In this document: positions 9,322-18,569 of the stretch, piece by piece | How the letters are laid out: the number at the start of each line of letters is the position of its first letter | Position numbering within the stretch: the first letter of the stretch is position 1 | Assembly (NCBI RefSeq): GCF_009455635.1 | Contig: NZ_QPER01000002.1 | Location: 124,001-188,000, forward strand | Length of the DNA stretch: 64,000 nucleotides | Direction: 5' to 3' | Origin: Paraburkholderia agricolaris | Lineage (GTDB): Bacteria > Pseudomonadota > Gammaproteobacteria > Burkholderiales > Burkholderiaceae | The notes under the pieces: model-generated | Told to the model about the DNA's origin: nothing | Database searches by the model: none | Seen by the model: only the letters and a program-made list of their open reading frames with translations | Program-made: the position numbers and the translations under genes

Positions 9322-10740
9322 TCAAGCAGTGGGCGCGGCTTTTCTCGGCTGGGTCAGCATGGCGGGTTGCAATATCTCGTCGAGCTGGGATTGACTCAGT
9401 AGCCCTTTGCTAATCACGATCTCCGCGACGCTTCGACCGGATGCAAGGGCTTCCTGTGCAACCTCCGTCGCATGCGTATACCCAATGTAGGGGTTCAGCG
9501 CGGTCACGATACCGATCGAATTTTCTACGATTGAGCGCAACCGGTCCCGATTGGCAGTGATTCCGTCGACACACCGGGACGCCAGCGTCAAACATCCAGC
9601 CCGCAGATGCGCCACGCTCTTGAAGATGCTGTGCGCGATGATGGGCTCGAACGCGTTGAGTTGAAGCTGCCCGGCCTCGGCGGCAAAACTGACGGTCACG
9701 TCATTACCAATGACCTCAAACGCGATCTGATTGACTACTTCAGGTATCACCGGGTTGACCTTGCCCGGCATGATGCTGGAGCCGGCCTGCACCGGCGGCA
9801 GGTTGATTTCCCCAAGACCTGCGCGGGGGCCGCTTGAAAGGAGCCGGAGGTCATTGCACGTCTTCGACAGTTTCACTGCGACGCGCTTCAACACGCCGGA
9901 CAGTTGTACAAATGACCCGACATCCTGCGTCGCTTCGACCAGGTTGGGCGAGGTCGTTAATGGAATGCCCGTTACGTCGCTGAGGTGACGGCATGCGAGT
10001 TGTGCGTACTCGGGATGCGTGTTGATGCCCGTTCCAATGGCTGTTGCGCCCAGGTTGATCTCGCAAATCAGCCTTGACGCTTCCCTGAGGCGCTCTTCGT
10101 CTTCGCCGAGCATGACGGCGAACGTGCTGAACTCCTGTCCCAACGTCATGGGCACGGCATCCTGCAGTTGCGTGCGCCCCATCTTCAGGTCGTCCTTGAA
10201 TTCTTCCGCCTTGCGTTCGAACGATGCCCGGAGCACGGCCATGGCATCGACCAGTTGCATGATTCCCGCGTACGTTGCGATTTTCAACGCGGTCGGATAG
10301 ACGTCGTTGGTGCTTTGCCCGAGATTGACGTCCTCATTGGGATGAAGGATGTGGTACTCGCCACGTTCGTGACCGAGGTGCTCGAGCGCAAGATTGGCAA
10401 TGACCTCATTGGCGTTCATGTTGGTTGAGGTGCCGGCGCCGCCCTGAATCACGTCGACGACAAAGTGGTCATGTGCGACACCGGAGCGAACCTGCTTGCA
10501 GGCTTGCACGATAGCCGACATCTTGAGCTCGCTGAGAAGCCCCAGGTCGTAATTTGCCAGCGCCGCCGCTTCTTTAACGCTCGCAAGCGCGTTGATGAGA
10601 TTCGGATAAACCGAGATCGGGATGCCCGTGATGGGAAAGTTCTCGAGTGCGCGCAGCGTGTGGACGCCATAGTAGGCTGCCGCCGGTACGGCGAGGTCGC
10701 CGAGAAGGTCGTGTTCGATGCGTTCGATGGCCGTGAGCAT
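9322..10740 (-). CDS. aspA: Aspartate ammonia-lyase
   Basis: A 472-residue member of the fumarase/aspartase superfamily that deaminates L-aspartate to fumarate and ammonia. The flexible-loop signature GSSIMPGKVNP with the catalytic Ser is at residues 320-330. Earlier conserved blocks GGAGTSTNMNANE (about 100-112) and LGQSTNDVYPT (about 140-150) are intact, and the aspartase-type beginning (LLGDLAVPAAAYYGVHT) separates it from class II fumarase. It is the last gene of a symporter-racemase-aspartase run and supplies the catabolic step. Confidence 0.93.
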   Translation of the reverse strand: MLTAIERIEHDLLGDLAVPAAAYYGVHTLRALENFPITGIPISVYPNLINALASVKEAAALANYDLGLLSELKMSAIVQACKQVRSGVAHDHFVVDVIQGGAGTSTNMNANEVIANLALEHLGHERGEYHILHPNEDVNLGQSTNDVYPTALKIATYAGIMQLVDAMAVLRASFERKAEEFKDDLKMGRTQLQDAVPMTLGQEFSTFAVMLGEDEERLREASRLICEINLGATAIGTGINTHPEYAQLACRHLSDVTGIPLTTSPNLVEATQDVGSFVQLSGVLKRVAVKLSKTCNDLRLLSSGPRAGLGEINLPPVQAGSSIMPGKVNPVIPEVVNQIAFEVIGNDVTVSFAAEAGQLQLNAFEPIIAHSIFKSVAHLRAGCLTLASRCVDGITANRDRLRSIVENSIGIVTALNPYIGYTHATEVAQEALASGRSVAEIVISKGLLSQSQLDEILQPAMLTQPRKAAPTA

Positions 10741-10833
10741 AGCGATCCTTGGTAGGAAAAAACCTGGACGAAGTGCGAGGCCCGGGATCCGTGCACAGCC
10801 CGGATCGGGGGGCAGAATGATTCGACCGGCTGC

Positions 10834-12279
10834 CTATGGGTGGTGCGATTCCGTTGCCGCGGTTGCATAGGCGACGCACTGCCGGGCAAGTACGTCTGTA
10901 GGGTCCACCAGGCGGACCGATTTGCCATTCGAGCCGACGAAATCCGTTTGCGGAAGCAGGAGCGGCAACTCGGTGCAGCCAAGGATGACGACTTCCACGC
11001 CTTGGGCAATGAGTCCGTCGATCGCCGCGGCGATATCGGTCTGACACTCGCCGGTCGTGAATCCGGCTTTCACCCCTGCGTTGCCATAAATCGCTTCCAT
11101 CACGCGCGCCTGCAAAGCCGGTCCTGGAACGACCTGCAGCAATCCTTGTGAGGTTAGCGCTTTTTCATAGACACCGCTTTCGACGGTACCCGAGGTCGCC
11201 AGCACCCCCACTGAACGCAGCGAGGGAAAGGTCTCGCGAAGGTAGCGGACAGTCACCGTCAACATGTTCACGATCGGTATGCTTAGATAGGGCTGGATAC
11301 GTTCAACGAATGCGTGAGCGGTGTTACATGGGATCGCAATGATGTCCGCGTCACCGGCTTCGAGCTTCTTGCAGGTCGCGTAAAGGGAGATGGTCGGGTC
11401 GGGTCCGTCGCCAATCAGGCTTTCCGTGCGGTCTGGAATCTGCGGGTTCTGTTCGACCAGCAACTTGATGTGGTCCTGGTCGCGTATAGCCGGCGTGTTC
11501 CTGACGATCTTGTGGATGAAATCCACGGTTGCCGCGGGTCCAACCCCGCCGACCACGCCAACCTTGAACAGCGTTTCGGGCGAAGAATACTGACCCGATA
11601 CGACGTATTGCGCGTACGCCAGGTTTGAATCGATGAGCGGCACTTGCAGTGGGCCAATCTCTTCGGCTACCAGGGCGATTTCGGTCAGCCCCGGCACGAT
11701 GAGGTTGACACCCTGCGCGATAAGGTCCTCACACGCCTCGCGCAAAAGCTCCACCGGCCGGCCGTTCAGATTTCCGCTCTTGACGCCCTCAGGTCCGTAG
11801 ATGGCCTCCGTAACGAGGTCGAGATTGTCTCGCACGCTGGGGTAAACAACCTCAAACTCAGGCGCTGAAAAATACTTCTCGAACAAGCCCTTCCGGCGCG
11901 TGTAGTCGGACGCAAGGACGCCGATTCGACGCACGGAAGGAAACTTCCGCCGGACATGGCTGCGCACGGCCTCGACCATGTCGACAATCTGAAGCGGCGA
12001 GTTCGCCTTCAACTCATCGATAAACGTGTGGCTGAGGAAGCAAGGCAGCACAACCGTCGTGACCCCCTGCTTTTCGAAGCGGCTGATCAGGTCGAAAATA
12101 TAGAGCTTTCGTTGTGTCGTAGCCGCGGTCCCGGCGCTCGAGCTGCCGAACGGATGCTGCTCGAACACCATGTCGAAGTGTTCCGCGTCGCTGGCAGCAG
12201 GCGTCGATTTGACGAGCTTGAAGAATACGTCCGCGCTGGCCAACGGCCCCAGACCGCCCACGATTCCAAACTTGTGCAT
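10834..12279 (-). CDS. Tandem-domain aspartate/glutamate racemase
   Basis: A 481-residue protein made of two consecutive Asp/Glu racemase domains (about 1-228 and 238-475), twice the normal length of about 230-250. Each begins with the family opening (FGIVGGLGPLAS; VGVVGGVGPAAT). The second domain has both catalytic cysteines, Cys318 in IPCNTAH and Cys435 in LGCTELP. The first keeps Cys80 (LPCFLSH) but has Gly197 (VPGLTEI) where the second Cys should be, so it cannot run the normal two-base mechanism. Between symporter and aspartase it probably converts D- to L-aspartate. ATG at 12279 has AAAGGA; an upstream ATG at 12303 overlaps the symporter stop. Confidence 0.88.
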   Translation of the reverse strand: MHKFGIVGGLGPLASADVFFKLVKSTPAASDAEHFDMVFEQHPFGSSSAGTAATTQRKLYIFDLISRFEKQGVTTVVLPCFLSHTFIDELKANSPLQIVDMVEAVRSHVRRKFPSVRRIGVLASDYTRRKGLFEKYFSAPEFEVVYPSVRDNLDLVTEAIYGPEGVKSGNLNGRPVELLREACEDLIAQGVNLIVPGLTEIALVAEEIGPLQVPLIDSNLAYAQYVVSGQYSSPETLFKVGVVGGVGPAATVDFIHKIVRNTPAIRDQDHIKLLVEQNPQIPDRTESLIGDGPDPTISLYATCKKLEAGDADIIAIPCNTAHAFVERIQPYLSIPIVNMLTVTVRYLRETFPSLRSVGVLATSGTVESGVYEKALTSQGLLQVVPGPALQARVMEAIYGNAGVKAGFTTGECQTDIAAAIDGLIAQGVEVVILGCTELPLLLPQTDFVGSNGKSVRLVDPTDVLARQCVAYATAATESHHP

Positions 12280-12299
12280 GTTCCTTTCCCGCACGTCCT

Positions 12300-13589
12300 T
12301 CATTCCGTCTCACCCGGCAGTTGAGCGAAAACCGCATCGCTGGCGCGCGTCGCCTGCGTGACCGAACGCTTGGCTTCCCACTTCGCGATGACGGCCGTCG
12401 CGATGCTGTTGCCAATCACGTTGGTGGCGGTTCGCCCCATATCGAGCACCTGGTCGATGGCGAGAATGAGCACCACGCCGGACGGCGGCAGATGGAACAT
12501 CGGTGCGACAGCCGCAACCACGACCACCGAGCCTCGGGCGACACCTGCCATCCCTTTGCTGCTCAGCATGAGTACCAGCAGCATCATGATCTGGCTACCC
12601 AGTGGCATATCGATACCGAAAGCCTGCGCGATGAAAATCGCGGCGAATGCCTGGTACATCATCGAGCCGTCCAGATTGAACGCGTATCCGAGCGGCAAGG
12701 TGAAGCCGACCACCTTTTTGTCGACCCCGAACTCTTCGAGCTTTTCGGTCAGGCGAGGGTAAGCCGCCTCGCTGCTCGCGGTAGAAAACGCCAGCATTGC
12801 CGGCTCGCGAATCGCCTTCAACAGTGCCCAGATCTGTTTGCCCAGAAAGCAATAACCCACGGCGATGAGCAGCGCCCAAAGAAGCACCAGACCGACATAG
12901 AAGCTGCCGATGAGCTTGCCGTACGTGGTCAATACATCCAGCCCGTGGACCGTGATGGCCGCTGCGAGTGCGCCAAAGACACCCACGGGCGCGAGGCGCA
13001 TCACGTAATCGGTCAGCTTCAGCATGGCGGGTACGAGGGCGTCTACGCAGGCAATCAACGGCGTCACGCGCGGGTCGGTCTTGATGACGCTCAGCACCAC
13101 GCCAAACAGGACCGAGAAGACAAGAATCTGAAGGATGTCATTGCGGGCCATTGCATCGATGATGCTGGCCGGAAACGCATGCGTCACGAAGTCTTTGAAG
13201 TTCAGACCGGCCGTATTCAGGCCTGTCGTCACATCGGCACTGGTCTGCACCATATGAAGCCCCGCGCCGGGTTGAAACAGATTCGCGAGCACCAGACCCA
13301 GGGCGAGGGACAGCAACGACGCGCTGAGGAACCAGCCCACCGACCTGAATCCGATTCGACGCACGTCGCTCGTCCCGGTCATGCCCGCAAGGCCGGAAAC
13401 CAGCGTTGCGAAGACCAGCGGCGCGATAATCATCTTCACGAGACGAAGAAAAATATCCGTGATGATTGAAAAGTATCCGGCGATGGTTTTCGCTTCAGCG
13501 GCATCCGCGACCGACCGGTGGCAGACGTAGCCGACAATAACGCCGAGCACCATGCCGATAAAAATATAGAGTGTGAGGCGATTCTTCAT
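12300..13589 (-). CDS. Dicarboxylate/amino-acid:cation symporter (DAACS family)
   Basis: A 429-residue inner-membrane symporter of the GltP/DctA family. Recognisable features are the N-terminal helices (LTLYIFIGMVLGVIVGY), the IIAPLVFATLVSG segment, the serine-containing tip AFSTASSEAAYP, and the last conserved helix with DMGRTATNVIGNSIAT that holds the substrate carboxylate. The DMGRT version is closer to glutamate/aspartate carriers than to C4-dicarboxylate DctA. It is the first gene of the aspartate operon; its stop overlaps an upstream candidate start of the racemase. Substrate is inferred from the downstream genes. Confidence 0.9.
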   Translation of the reverse strand: MKNRLTLYIFIGMVLGVIVGYVCHRSVADAAEAKTIAGYFSIITDIFLRLVKMIIAPLVFATLVSGLAGMTGTSDVRRIGFRSVGWFLSASLLSLALGLVLANLFQPGAGLHMVQTSADVTTGLNTAGLNFKDFVTHAFPASIIDAMARNDILQILVFSVLFGVVLSVIKTDPRVTPLIACVDALVPAMLKLTDYVMRLAPVGVFGALAAAITVHGLDVLTTYGKLIGSFYVGLVLLWALLIAVGYCFLGKQIWALLKAIREPAMLAFSTASSEAAYPRLTEKLEEFGVDKKVVGFTLPLGYAFNLDGSMMYQAFAAIFIAQAFGIDMPLGSQIMMLLVLMLSSKGMAGVARGSVVVVAAVAPMFHLPPSGVVLILAIDQVLDMGRTATNVIGNSIATAVIAKWEAKRSVTQATRASDAVFAQLPGETE

Positions 13590-13731
13590 TTGAACCCGTC
13601 CTGGGAAGGCGTATGGCGGTCGACTGCACCGCTGTGCGCATGCGTGGCAAAAACTCGCTGGGTCAGCAGGTTTTTGTGTACGGACGGATGTTAAGGAACC
13701 ACAAAAAGATATCGATGCTAGTACTGCATGT

Positions 13732-13754
13732 GGTTATGCGAGTTTCGCATAACC
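13732..13754. promoter_or_regulatory. Perfect 10-bp inverted repeat, candidate LysR operator
   Basis: Arms GGTTATGCGA and TCGCATAACC are separated by GTT. The core TGCGAGTTTCGCA fits the T-N11-A LysR box. It lies between the end of the LysR gene and the symporter gene, about 145-165 bases before the symporter ATG, the usual place for an activator recognition site. No U-tract follows, so a terminator role is less likely. Confidence 0.6.
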
Positions 13755-13767
13755 CGTGAAAACCCTA

Positions 13768-14679
13768 TCAGGAAGGCTGCGAGGCGGCGCGAATATGTCC
13801 CCAGAGGTTCTCCAGAAACTCACTGCGGTTTGACGCATCGCGGTACACGCGCAACTCGACCTCGAGTTGCCATTCGGAGCGCCCGGCTGGCACCAGTTCG
13901 CCCGATTCGAGTTCGGTATTGATGGAGCTCCTGGGCAGCCATGCGACGCCTTCGCCTTCCATCACGAGTTTCTTCAGTACTTCCGCCATGTCCGACTCGT
14001 AATGAAGTTGCAGCGCCGGAGCAGCCGTTGCCTGTTCAAGAAGTAGTGCGAGGCAGCGGCCGAAATAGCTGGTTTCCGTATAGGAGATGAACGGTAGCGG
14101 ACGGTTTGCCGTGCCCGGCAACCGGAACGCGGGTGCCGAGCGTTCGTTGGGTCGGCAGACCGGCATGAACGTGTCGACGCCCACGGTCAGATGCTGGTAT
14201 CGCGCGGGGTCCAGATGCAGCGGCAACTCCGGATGGTGATACGCAAACATCAGTTCGCAGTTGCCGTTGACGAGCATCAGAATCGAATCGTGCACGTTGG
14301 TCGGAATGACCCGCGCGCGCACCTCGCCAAAGTGGGCGGTGAGCGTCTTCAACCATGCGGGCAGAAAACTCAGCGCGATGGTGTGGCCGGCTGCAATCTG
14401 CAGGCCTTTGCCGGCCATCCGTTGCTCGGTGCGAATGATGGCGCGCGTATCGAAGAGCTTCTCGAGAATGTCTTCCGCTGCTTCCTGGAAGAGTCGCCCG
14501 GCGGGCGTCAGCGTCGGAGGAAAACTGCTGCGGTCGATGAGATCGGCGCCCACCCATTGCTCAAGCGACTGGATTCGCCGGCTAAAGCCGGATTGCGTCA
14601 CGTTCCGGAATTCCGCTGCCCGTGAAAAGCTTTGATAGCGGGCAAGTGCGATGAAGTCTTCAATCCACTTGATTTCCAT
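13768..14679 (-). CDS. LysR family regulator, probably of the aspartate operon
   Basis: A 303-residue LysR protein. The N-terminal winged helix (MEIKWIEDFIALARYQSFSRAAEFRNVTQSGFSRRIQSLE) is standard, followed by a PBP2-type co-inducer domain from about residue 90. It is encoded on the same strand just upstream of the symporter-racemase-aspA genes, unlike the more common divergent layout. A perfect palindrome with a LysR-box core lies in the 178-base gap between them. Regulation of that operon in response to aspartate or a related dicarboxylate is an inference from position. Confidence 0.88.
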   Translation of the reverse strand: MEIKWIEDFIALARYQSFSRAAEFRNVTQSGFSRRIQSLEQWVGADLIDRSSFPPTLTPAGRLFQEAAEDILEKLFDTRAIIRTEQRMAGKGLQIAAGHTIALSFLPAWLKTLTAHFGEVRARVIPTNVHDSILMLVNGNCELMFAYHHPELPLHLDPARYQHLTVGVDTFMPVCRPNERSAPAFRLPGTANRPLPFISYTETSYFGRCLALLLEQATAAPALQLHYESDMAEVLKKLVMEGEGVAWLPRSSINTELESGELVPAGRSEWQLEVELRVYRDASNRSEFLENLWGHIRAASQPS

Positions 14680-14876
14680 ATCGGATCCTGTGACATGCCG
14701 TAGCGCCTGCGAGACCGGGAGATTCTACGCCGGGGCGCTGCCCCGGCCATCCATCGGTGCACCGGGACCGATGTACGCCCATCATGGGCGTGACAGACTT
14801 TCTGCATGCTGCCCGGTGCGCATAGTGTCATGCCGAATCAGCAAATGCACGGATTGGCTCGACGCAATGGCGCACA

Positions 14877-14901
14877 TAAAAAACGCCCCTGGCGGGGCGT
14901 T
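14877..14901 (-). terminator. Rho-independent terminator of the large lipoprotein gene
   Basis: Arms AACGCCCC (14882-14889) and GGGGCGTT (14894-14901) enclose a 4-nt loop. Read on the minus strand the stem is followed by a T-run (the complement of AAAAAA at 14878-14883). It lies 40 bases after the stop of the gene at 14941-16899. Confidence 0.85.
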
Positions 14902-14940
14902 GTGCAATCCGGGAATCTTGCGTTTTCAGCTTGTCCAGTT

Positions 14941-16899
14941 CTAGTTGTTGTACTGCGTCGTATCGTAGTACGTGGTTCCATTCTGCCCGCCACCCAACTG
15001 CACGAGCCGCGAACCACCGGACGTTAACGCCGGGAACGGGCAGTTCGTGCAGGTCTGCCCGCCGGTGGAATTGATCCCCGCGTATGCGGTGTTTTGATAC
15101 TGACCGGCCGTCGTGTTGTTCGGTGCGCCGATCGAGAAGCCGTAGATTGACGTTGTCGAGCCAGAGGCTGTTCCAGGGCTGGCCTGGACCTGCACGGACG
15201 TCACCGGATAGGTGGGATTCGGTCCAGTCACGACGCTCGACCACGTGAAGCTCATCGCGTACTGCACGCCGGCCAGCGCCCCGCTTGGCGTGAGGAACGG
15301 AATCGCGTCCGGCGACAGCGTCGGCCATGCGACCGTGCTGCCCGCCGTAGCGTTTAACGGACTGCCCGGATTGATGATCGACGACTGGCCGAGCTGCGCG
15401 CCGCGCTGGTCGTAGAAGGTGACGGTGTAGGTCGCATAGAGCGGCACGGCGCTCGCGTCGATCGATTGCGTCGCGTAGTAGCCGCTCGAAGCCGGCGTGA
15501 AGTTCGCGGTCGATGAAAGCGATTGCCATGACCAGCGATAAAGCTCTGTATTGCTGTTAGTCATTGCAGGGGCAACCGGTGCTGCGTTCAACGGCAGATC
15601 CGACAGACCCAGCGAGTTGCTGCCGAGCGCGTTGCGCTGCGTTAGCCAGACCGGCGCAGCGAGGCCAGGTCCCGTGACGGAAGCTGAATACACCGCCGGA
15701 TTCGAGGCGGTTGGAATCGCAATCTTGAGACCCGACTCGTAACGGTTCACGTCCGCCAGCTTCGAATCGAGGAAGGTACGGCGCTGGATTTGCGACATGA
15801 TCGACACGGCAAATTGTGACTGATTGCCGATCAGATCCCAGCCGAGCTGCACGCCGCTCGGGAGCGTGATGGGCGTGGCGAGCTGTTGTGCGATGGTGTA
15901 GAGCACGCCGCCTGACGTACCGTTCGCCAGCGTGACCGGCAACTGCACAAGCGCCTGCTGCTTGCCGTTGCGCGTGAAGAAAGCGAGCGTCTTCGGCGAA
16001 CCGAACACCGCGCCGCTGAAGGTCGCATCGGCCTGGTTGTGGCCTACGGCCAGATCGGTCGAGCCGTTTTCGAGGAAGGTGGCGTCGATGGCCGGCGAGC
16101 ATGACGTGTTGAGCGTGCCATTCGCCGCGCAGGCGGTCAGCAGGGACGCAAGCGGCTCCAGATAGTTAGCCGCCGCGGCCGGCGCTGCCAGCGTGACCGA
16201 CTGGGTGGTCTGGTTGTTGAGCGCGACAGTCGTGCCCGGCGCCGCATTCGACACCAGCAACAAGCCGCCGTTGGCCGCCGACACCAGCGAGATCGTGTCG
16301 ATCACCGCATCGGCGCCGGTGTGATTCGGCGTAAAGGCCGTACCGACCGGATCGAAGCCCGCCGCCTGAATACCGTTCTGCGTGAGAATTTTCGCCAGTA
16401 TCGCGTCGAGCGTGATGGTGGCGACCTGCACGGACGGCAGCGTCACCTTGGCCAGCGCCGTGGTTGATGCGAGGTCGGCCGGATTACCCGAGGCCGTCAG
16501 CATGGCGGCAATCGCGGTGGTCAGCGTGGTGACGTTCGCGATAGCCGGCGCCGTGCCGCCCGGCAGCTTGGCGAGTACGGAGACGAGCGGGGCGGAGATG
16601 CCCGTGGGGTCGGTGACGACGATCAGAAACGGCGCGCTCATGCCCTTCACCGAGATCGTGTACGCGCCTTGGGCGTTGGTGCTTGTGCTGGCCTGCGCAC
16701 CGGTCGCATCGGTTAGCGTGACGGTCGCGCTCGCCACGGCGGTGCCTCGCGCAACTGTGCCGCTTACCGTGGTGGCCGTGACCGTCGGCGTGCTCGATGA
16801 TGACGCTGAACTGGAACCGCCGCCGCCGCAACCGCCCAGTTGGAACATGGCAAGGGCCACGGCGGCCGCTACGCCGCTGCGCACTAACGATCGATGCAT
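14941..16899 (-). CDS. Large surface/periplasmic lipoprotein of unknown function
   Basis: A 652-residue exported lipoprotein. The signal peptide ends in the lipobox LGGC (Cys24), followed by a Gly/Ser linker (GGGGSSSASSSS). Residues about 40-110 look like a carboxypeptidase-regulatory-like beta-sandwich (SGTVARGTAVASATVTLTD). The rest is Ala/Ser/Thr-rich beta-type sequence with a C-terminal TCTNCPFPAL motif, the only other Cys pair apart from one near 255-270. No catalytic motif was seen. The 2-kb monocistronic gene has its own terminator. Adhesion or carbohydrate binding would be guesses. Confidence 0.75.
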   Translation of the reverse strand: MHRSLVRSGVAAAVALAMFQLGGCGGGGSSSASSSSTPTVTATTVSGTVARGTAVASATVTLTDATGAQASTSTNAQGAYTISVKGMSAPFLIVVTDPTGISAPLVSVLAKLPGGTAPAIANVTTLTTAIAAMLTASGNPADLASTTALAKVTLPSVQVATITLDAILAKILTQNGIQAAGFDPVGTAFTPNHTGADAVIDTISLVSAANGGLLLVSNAAPGTTVALNNQTTQSVTLAAPAAAANYLEPLASLLTACAANGTLNTSCSPAIDATFLENGSTDLAVGHNQADATFSGAVFGSPKTLAFFTRNGKQQALVQLPVTLANGTSGGVLYTIAQQLATPITLPSGVQLGWDLIGNQSQFAVSIMSQIQRRTFLDSKLADVNRYESGLKIAIPTASNPAVYSASVTGPGLAAPVWLTQRNALGSNSLGLSDLPLNAAPVAPAMTNSNTELYRWSWQSLSSTANFTPASSGYYATQSIDASAVPLYATYTVTFYDQRGAQLGQSSIINPGSPLNATAGSTVAWPTLSPDAIPFLTPSGALAGVQYAMSFTWSSVVTGPNPTYPVTSVQVQASPGTASGSTTSIYGFSIGAPNNTTAGQYQNTAYAGINSTGGQTCTNCPFPALTSGGSRLVQLGGGQNGTTYYDTTQYNN

Positions 16900-17143
16900 G
16901 AAATTCCCCGATGCTTCGTTTATATGATTCGCTTGCTACCCCGGCAGGCCAGACATGCCGGTGAACTTGACGGTGTTCCAGGTTTGCTGCGCAATGCCGC
17001 TGGATTGAATGCCGATAATCGCCTGCGATTAATCGATAAACGGCACATTCCTGACGGGCTTTAGCGCGTTCGGAGAATACTGCAAAGCGGCGCTCTTGTG
17101 TCGTGCGCCGGGGAAGCCCTCATTCAGGTTCAGCGTTTCTTTC

Positions 17144-17332
17144 TTACTTGCCCAACTCGTGGCCGATAATCCCGCCGGCTACCGCGCCGCCGACCGTGCC
17201 GACTGCGCTGTGATCGGTCGCCTCGTTACCGATGACCCCACCCGCCGCCGCGCCTCCAAGGGTGCAGCCGGTCGTTGCTGTCAACAGCGCCAATACCATT
17301 GCAAGCGTGCTCAGGCCAGATAGATTCCGCAT
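17144..17332 (-). CDS. Small glycine-zipper lipoprotein
   Basis: A 62-residue protein with a short signal peptide ending TATTGC, a lipobox-like cleavage site, followed by a glycine-zipper helix pair (LGGAAAGGVIGNEATDHSAVGTVGGAVAGGIIGHELGK). This resembles OsmB/SlyB-type outer-membrane stress lipoproteins. GAGGTGAC just before the ATG at 17332 sets the start; the longer open frame has no such site. It stands alone, divergent from the ECF42 cluster. Confidence 0.8.
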   Translation of the reverse strand: MRNLSGLSTLAMVLALLTATTGCTLGGAAAGGVIGNEATDHSAVGTVGGAVAGGIIGHELGK

Positions 17333-17562
17333 GATGTCACCTCGGATGTGTGTCGATGCAAAAGGGACAGCAATTGCCATGCCGCGTCCGTATTACGAGT
17401 GTCCGTAGAGTTCGCGATGTACTGGCGTACGGTCGGTCAAACGGGTTTGCTGGAGTGTTCCGCGCTTGCTAGACTGCCCTTCGCCACCCAACTGCAAGCG
17501 CGTTTTTGCCGTCGTGCGCCTGCCTGGCGTTCACGTCCGCGACGCAATCAATCGGAGACGCC

Positions 17563-17910
17563 ATGTCCTACCTGCTGCTTATTGTCGAACCCCCGGATCA
17601 ACGTGTCGAACGCGGCGAGCAGGCGGGGCGCGAGGTCTATGACCAGATGGTGCGTTTTGCCGCCGACCTCAAAGAGCGCGGCAAGCTGCTCGCAGTCGAA
17701 TCGCTGGCCTCCGAGTCCGTGCGCGTGCAGATGCGCGACGGTCAGCCCAAACTGCTCGACGGCCCGTTCGCCGAAGCCAAGGAAATGATCGGCGGCTTCT
17801 TCCTGCTCGATTGTGAAACCCGTGAAGAAGCGGTGGCGATCGCGCAAGCCTGTCCGGCCGCGTCGTGGTGCAGCGTTGAAGTCCGCAAAACCGGACCCTG
17901 TTTCCTGTAA
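17563..17910 (+). CDS. DGPF (YciI family) protein 1
   Basis: A 115-residue YCII-related protein with the dimeric ferredoxin-like fold and the diagnostic LLDGPFAEAKEMIGGFF motif at about residues 63-79. GGAGACGCC precedes the ATG at 17563. DGPF proteins are the conserved genomic partners of ECF42 sigma factors, and one is encoded 1.7 kb downstream on the same strand. Their biochemical role is not settled; they are often regarded as small enzymes or ligand-binding proteins. Confidence 0.9.
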   Translation: MSYLLLIVEPPDQRVERGEQAGREVYDQMVRFAADLKERGKLLAVESLASESVRVQMRDGQPKLLDGPFAEAKEMIGGFFLLDCETREEAVAIAQACPAASWCSVEVRKTGPCFL

Positions 17911-17969
17911 GCCGGCTCGCCCGTTCGCGATTATTTTCTTGGGGTTTTCCCCTGGGTCGACGACAAATA

Positions 17970-17996
17970 TGTCGATCCGCTCGCGCATCGCTCGTC
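17970..17996 (+). promoter_or_regulatory. Candidate ECF42-type promoter
   Basis: TGTCGA (17970-17975) followed after 17 bases by CGTC (17993-17996). This agrees with the bipartite TGTCGA / CG(A/T)C element I recall as the predicted ECF42 target promoter. It stands 70 bases before the second DGPF gene, so the cluster may be autoregulated. The consensus is from memory. Confidence 0.4.
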
Positions 17997-18066
17997 GTGC
18001 AAGTAAGGAGCCAGCCAACAGGTAAGGGCTCGCCATCTACTACACGCCACCCAAGGAGCGATTGCG

Positions 18067-18483
18067 ATGCGATTCATGATCATAGTGAAGGCCACTGCCC
18101 TGAGCGAAGCCGGCGGGCCGCCGGACGAAGCCCTGATGGCGGCGATGGGCGCGTACCACGAAGAACTGGTCAAGGCCGGCGTGCTGCTCGATGCAACCGG
18201 TCTGCAGCCGAGTTCGAAAGGCTGGCGCATCCGCTACAGCGCGGGCAAACGTACGGTGATCGACGGTCCGTTCGCGGAAACCAAGGAGCTGATTGCCGGC
18301 TATACGCTGATTCAGGTTCGCTCCCGCGAAGAAGCCATGGAGTGGGCGCGGCGGTTTCCGGCGCCGTTCGGCGAGCAGGCCGACGGCGAAATCGAAGTTC
18401 GGCAACTGTATGAACTCGAGGACTTCGAGCCGAGCCCGGAACTGGAGCGCTTCAAAGAACTGGACGCGGCTAAACGCGGTTAA
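18067..18483 (+). CDS. DGPF (YciI family) protein 2
   Basis: A 138-residue YCII-related protein with the motif VIDGPFAETKELIAGYTLI at about residues 64-82. It is a paralogue of the preceding gene but has a different C-terminal extension (EIEVRQLYELEDFEPSPELERFKELD). AAGGAG lies 9 bases before the ATG. It belongs to the ECF42-linked gene set (two DGPF proteins, SRPBCC, VOC, sigma factor), all on the plus strand with short gaps. Confidence 0.92.
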   Translation: MRFMIIVKATALSEAGGPPDEALMAAMGAYHEELVKAGVLLDATGLQPSSKGWRIRYSAGKRTVIDGPFAETKELIAGYTLIQVRSREEAMEWARRFPAPFGEQADGEIEVRQLYELEDFEPSPELERFKELDAAKRG

Positions 18484-18569
18484 ACACTAACCGCGCCATA
18501 CAAGTGATCGCCATGCCAATCCGCGCGCCCCATGAGGCGCCGATCCGGCCACATCGAAAGGGATTCATC

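Noticed and set aside
13732..13754. Terminator of the LysR gene
   Set aside because: The stem is short-looped and perfect, but no T-run follows on the minus strand, and the core fits a LysR box better.
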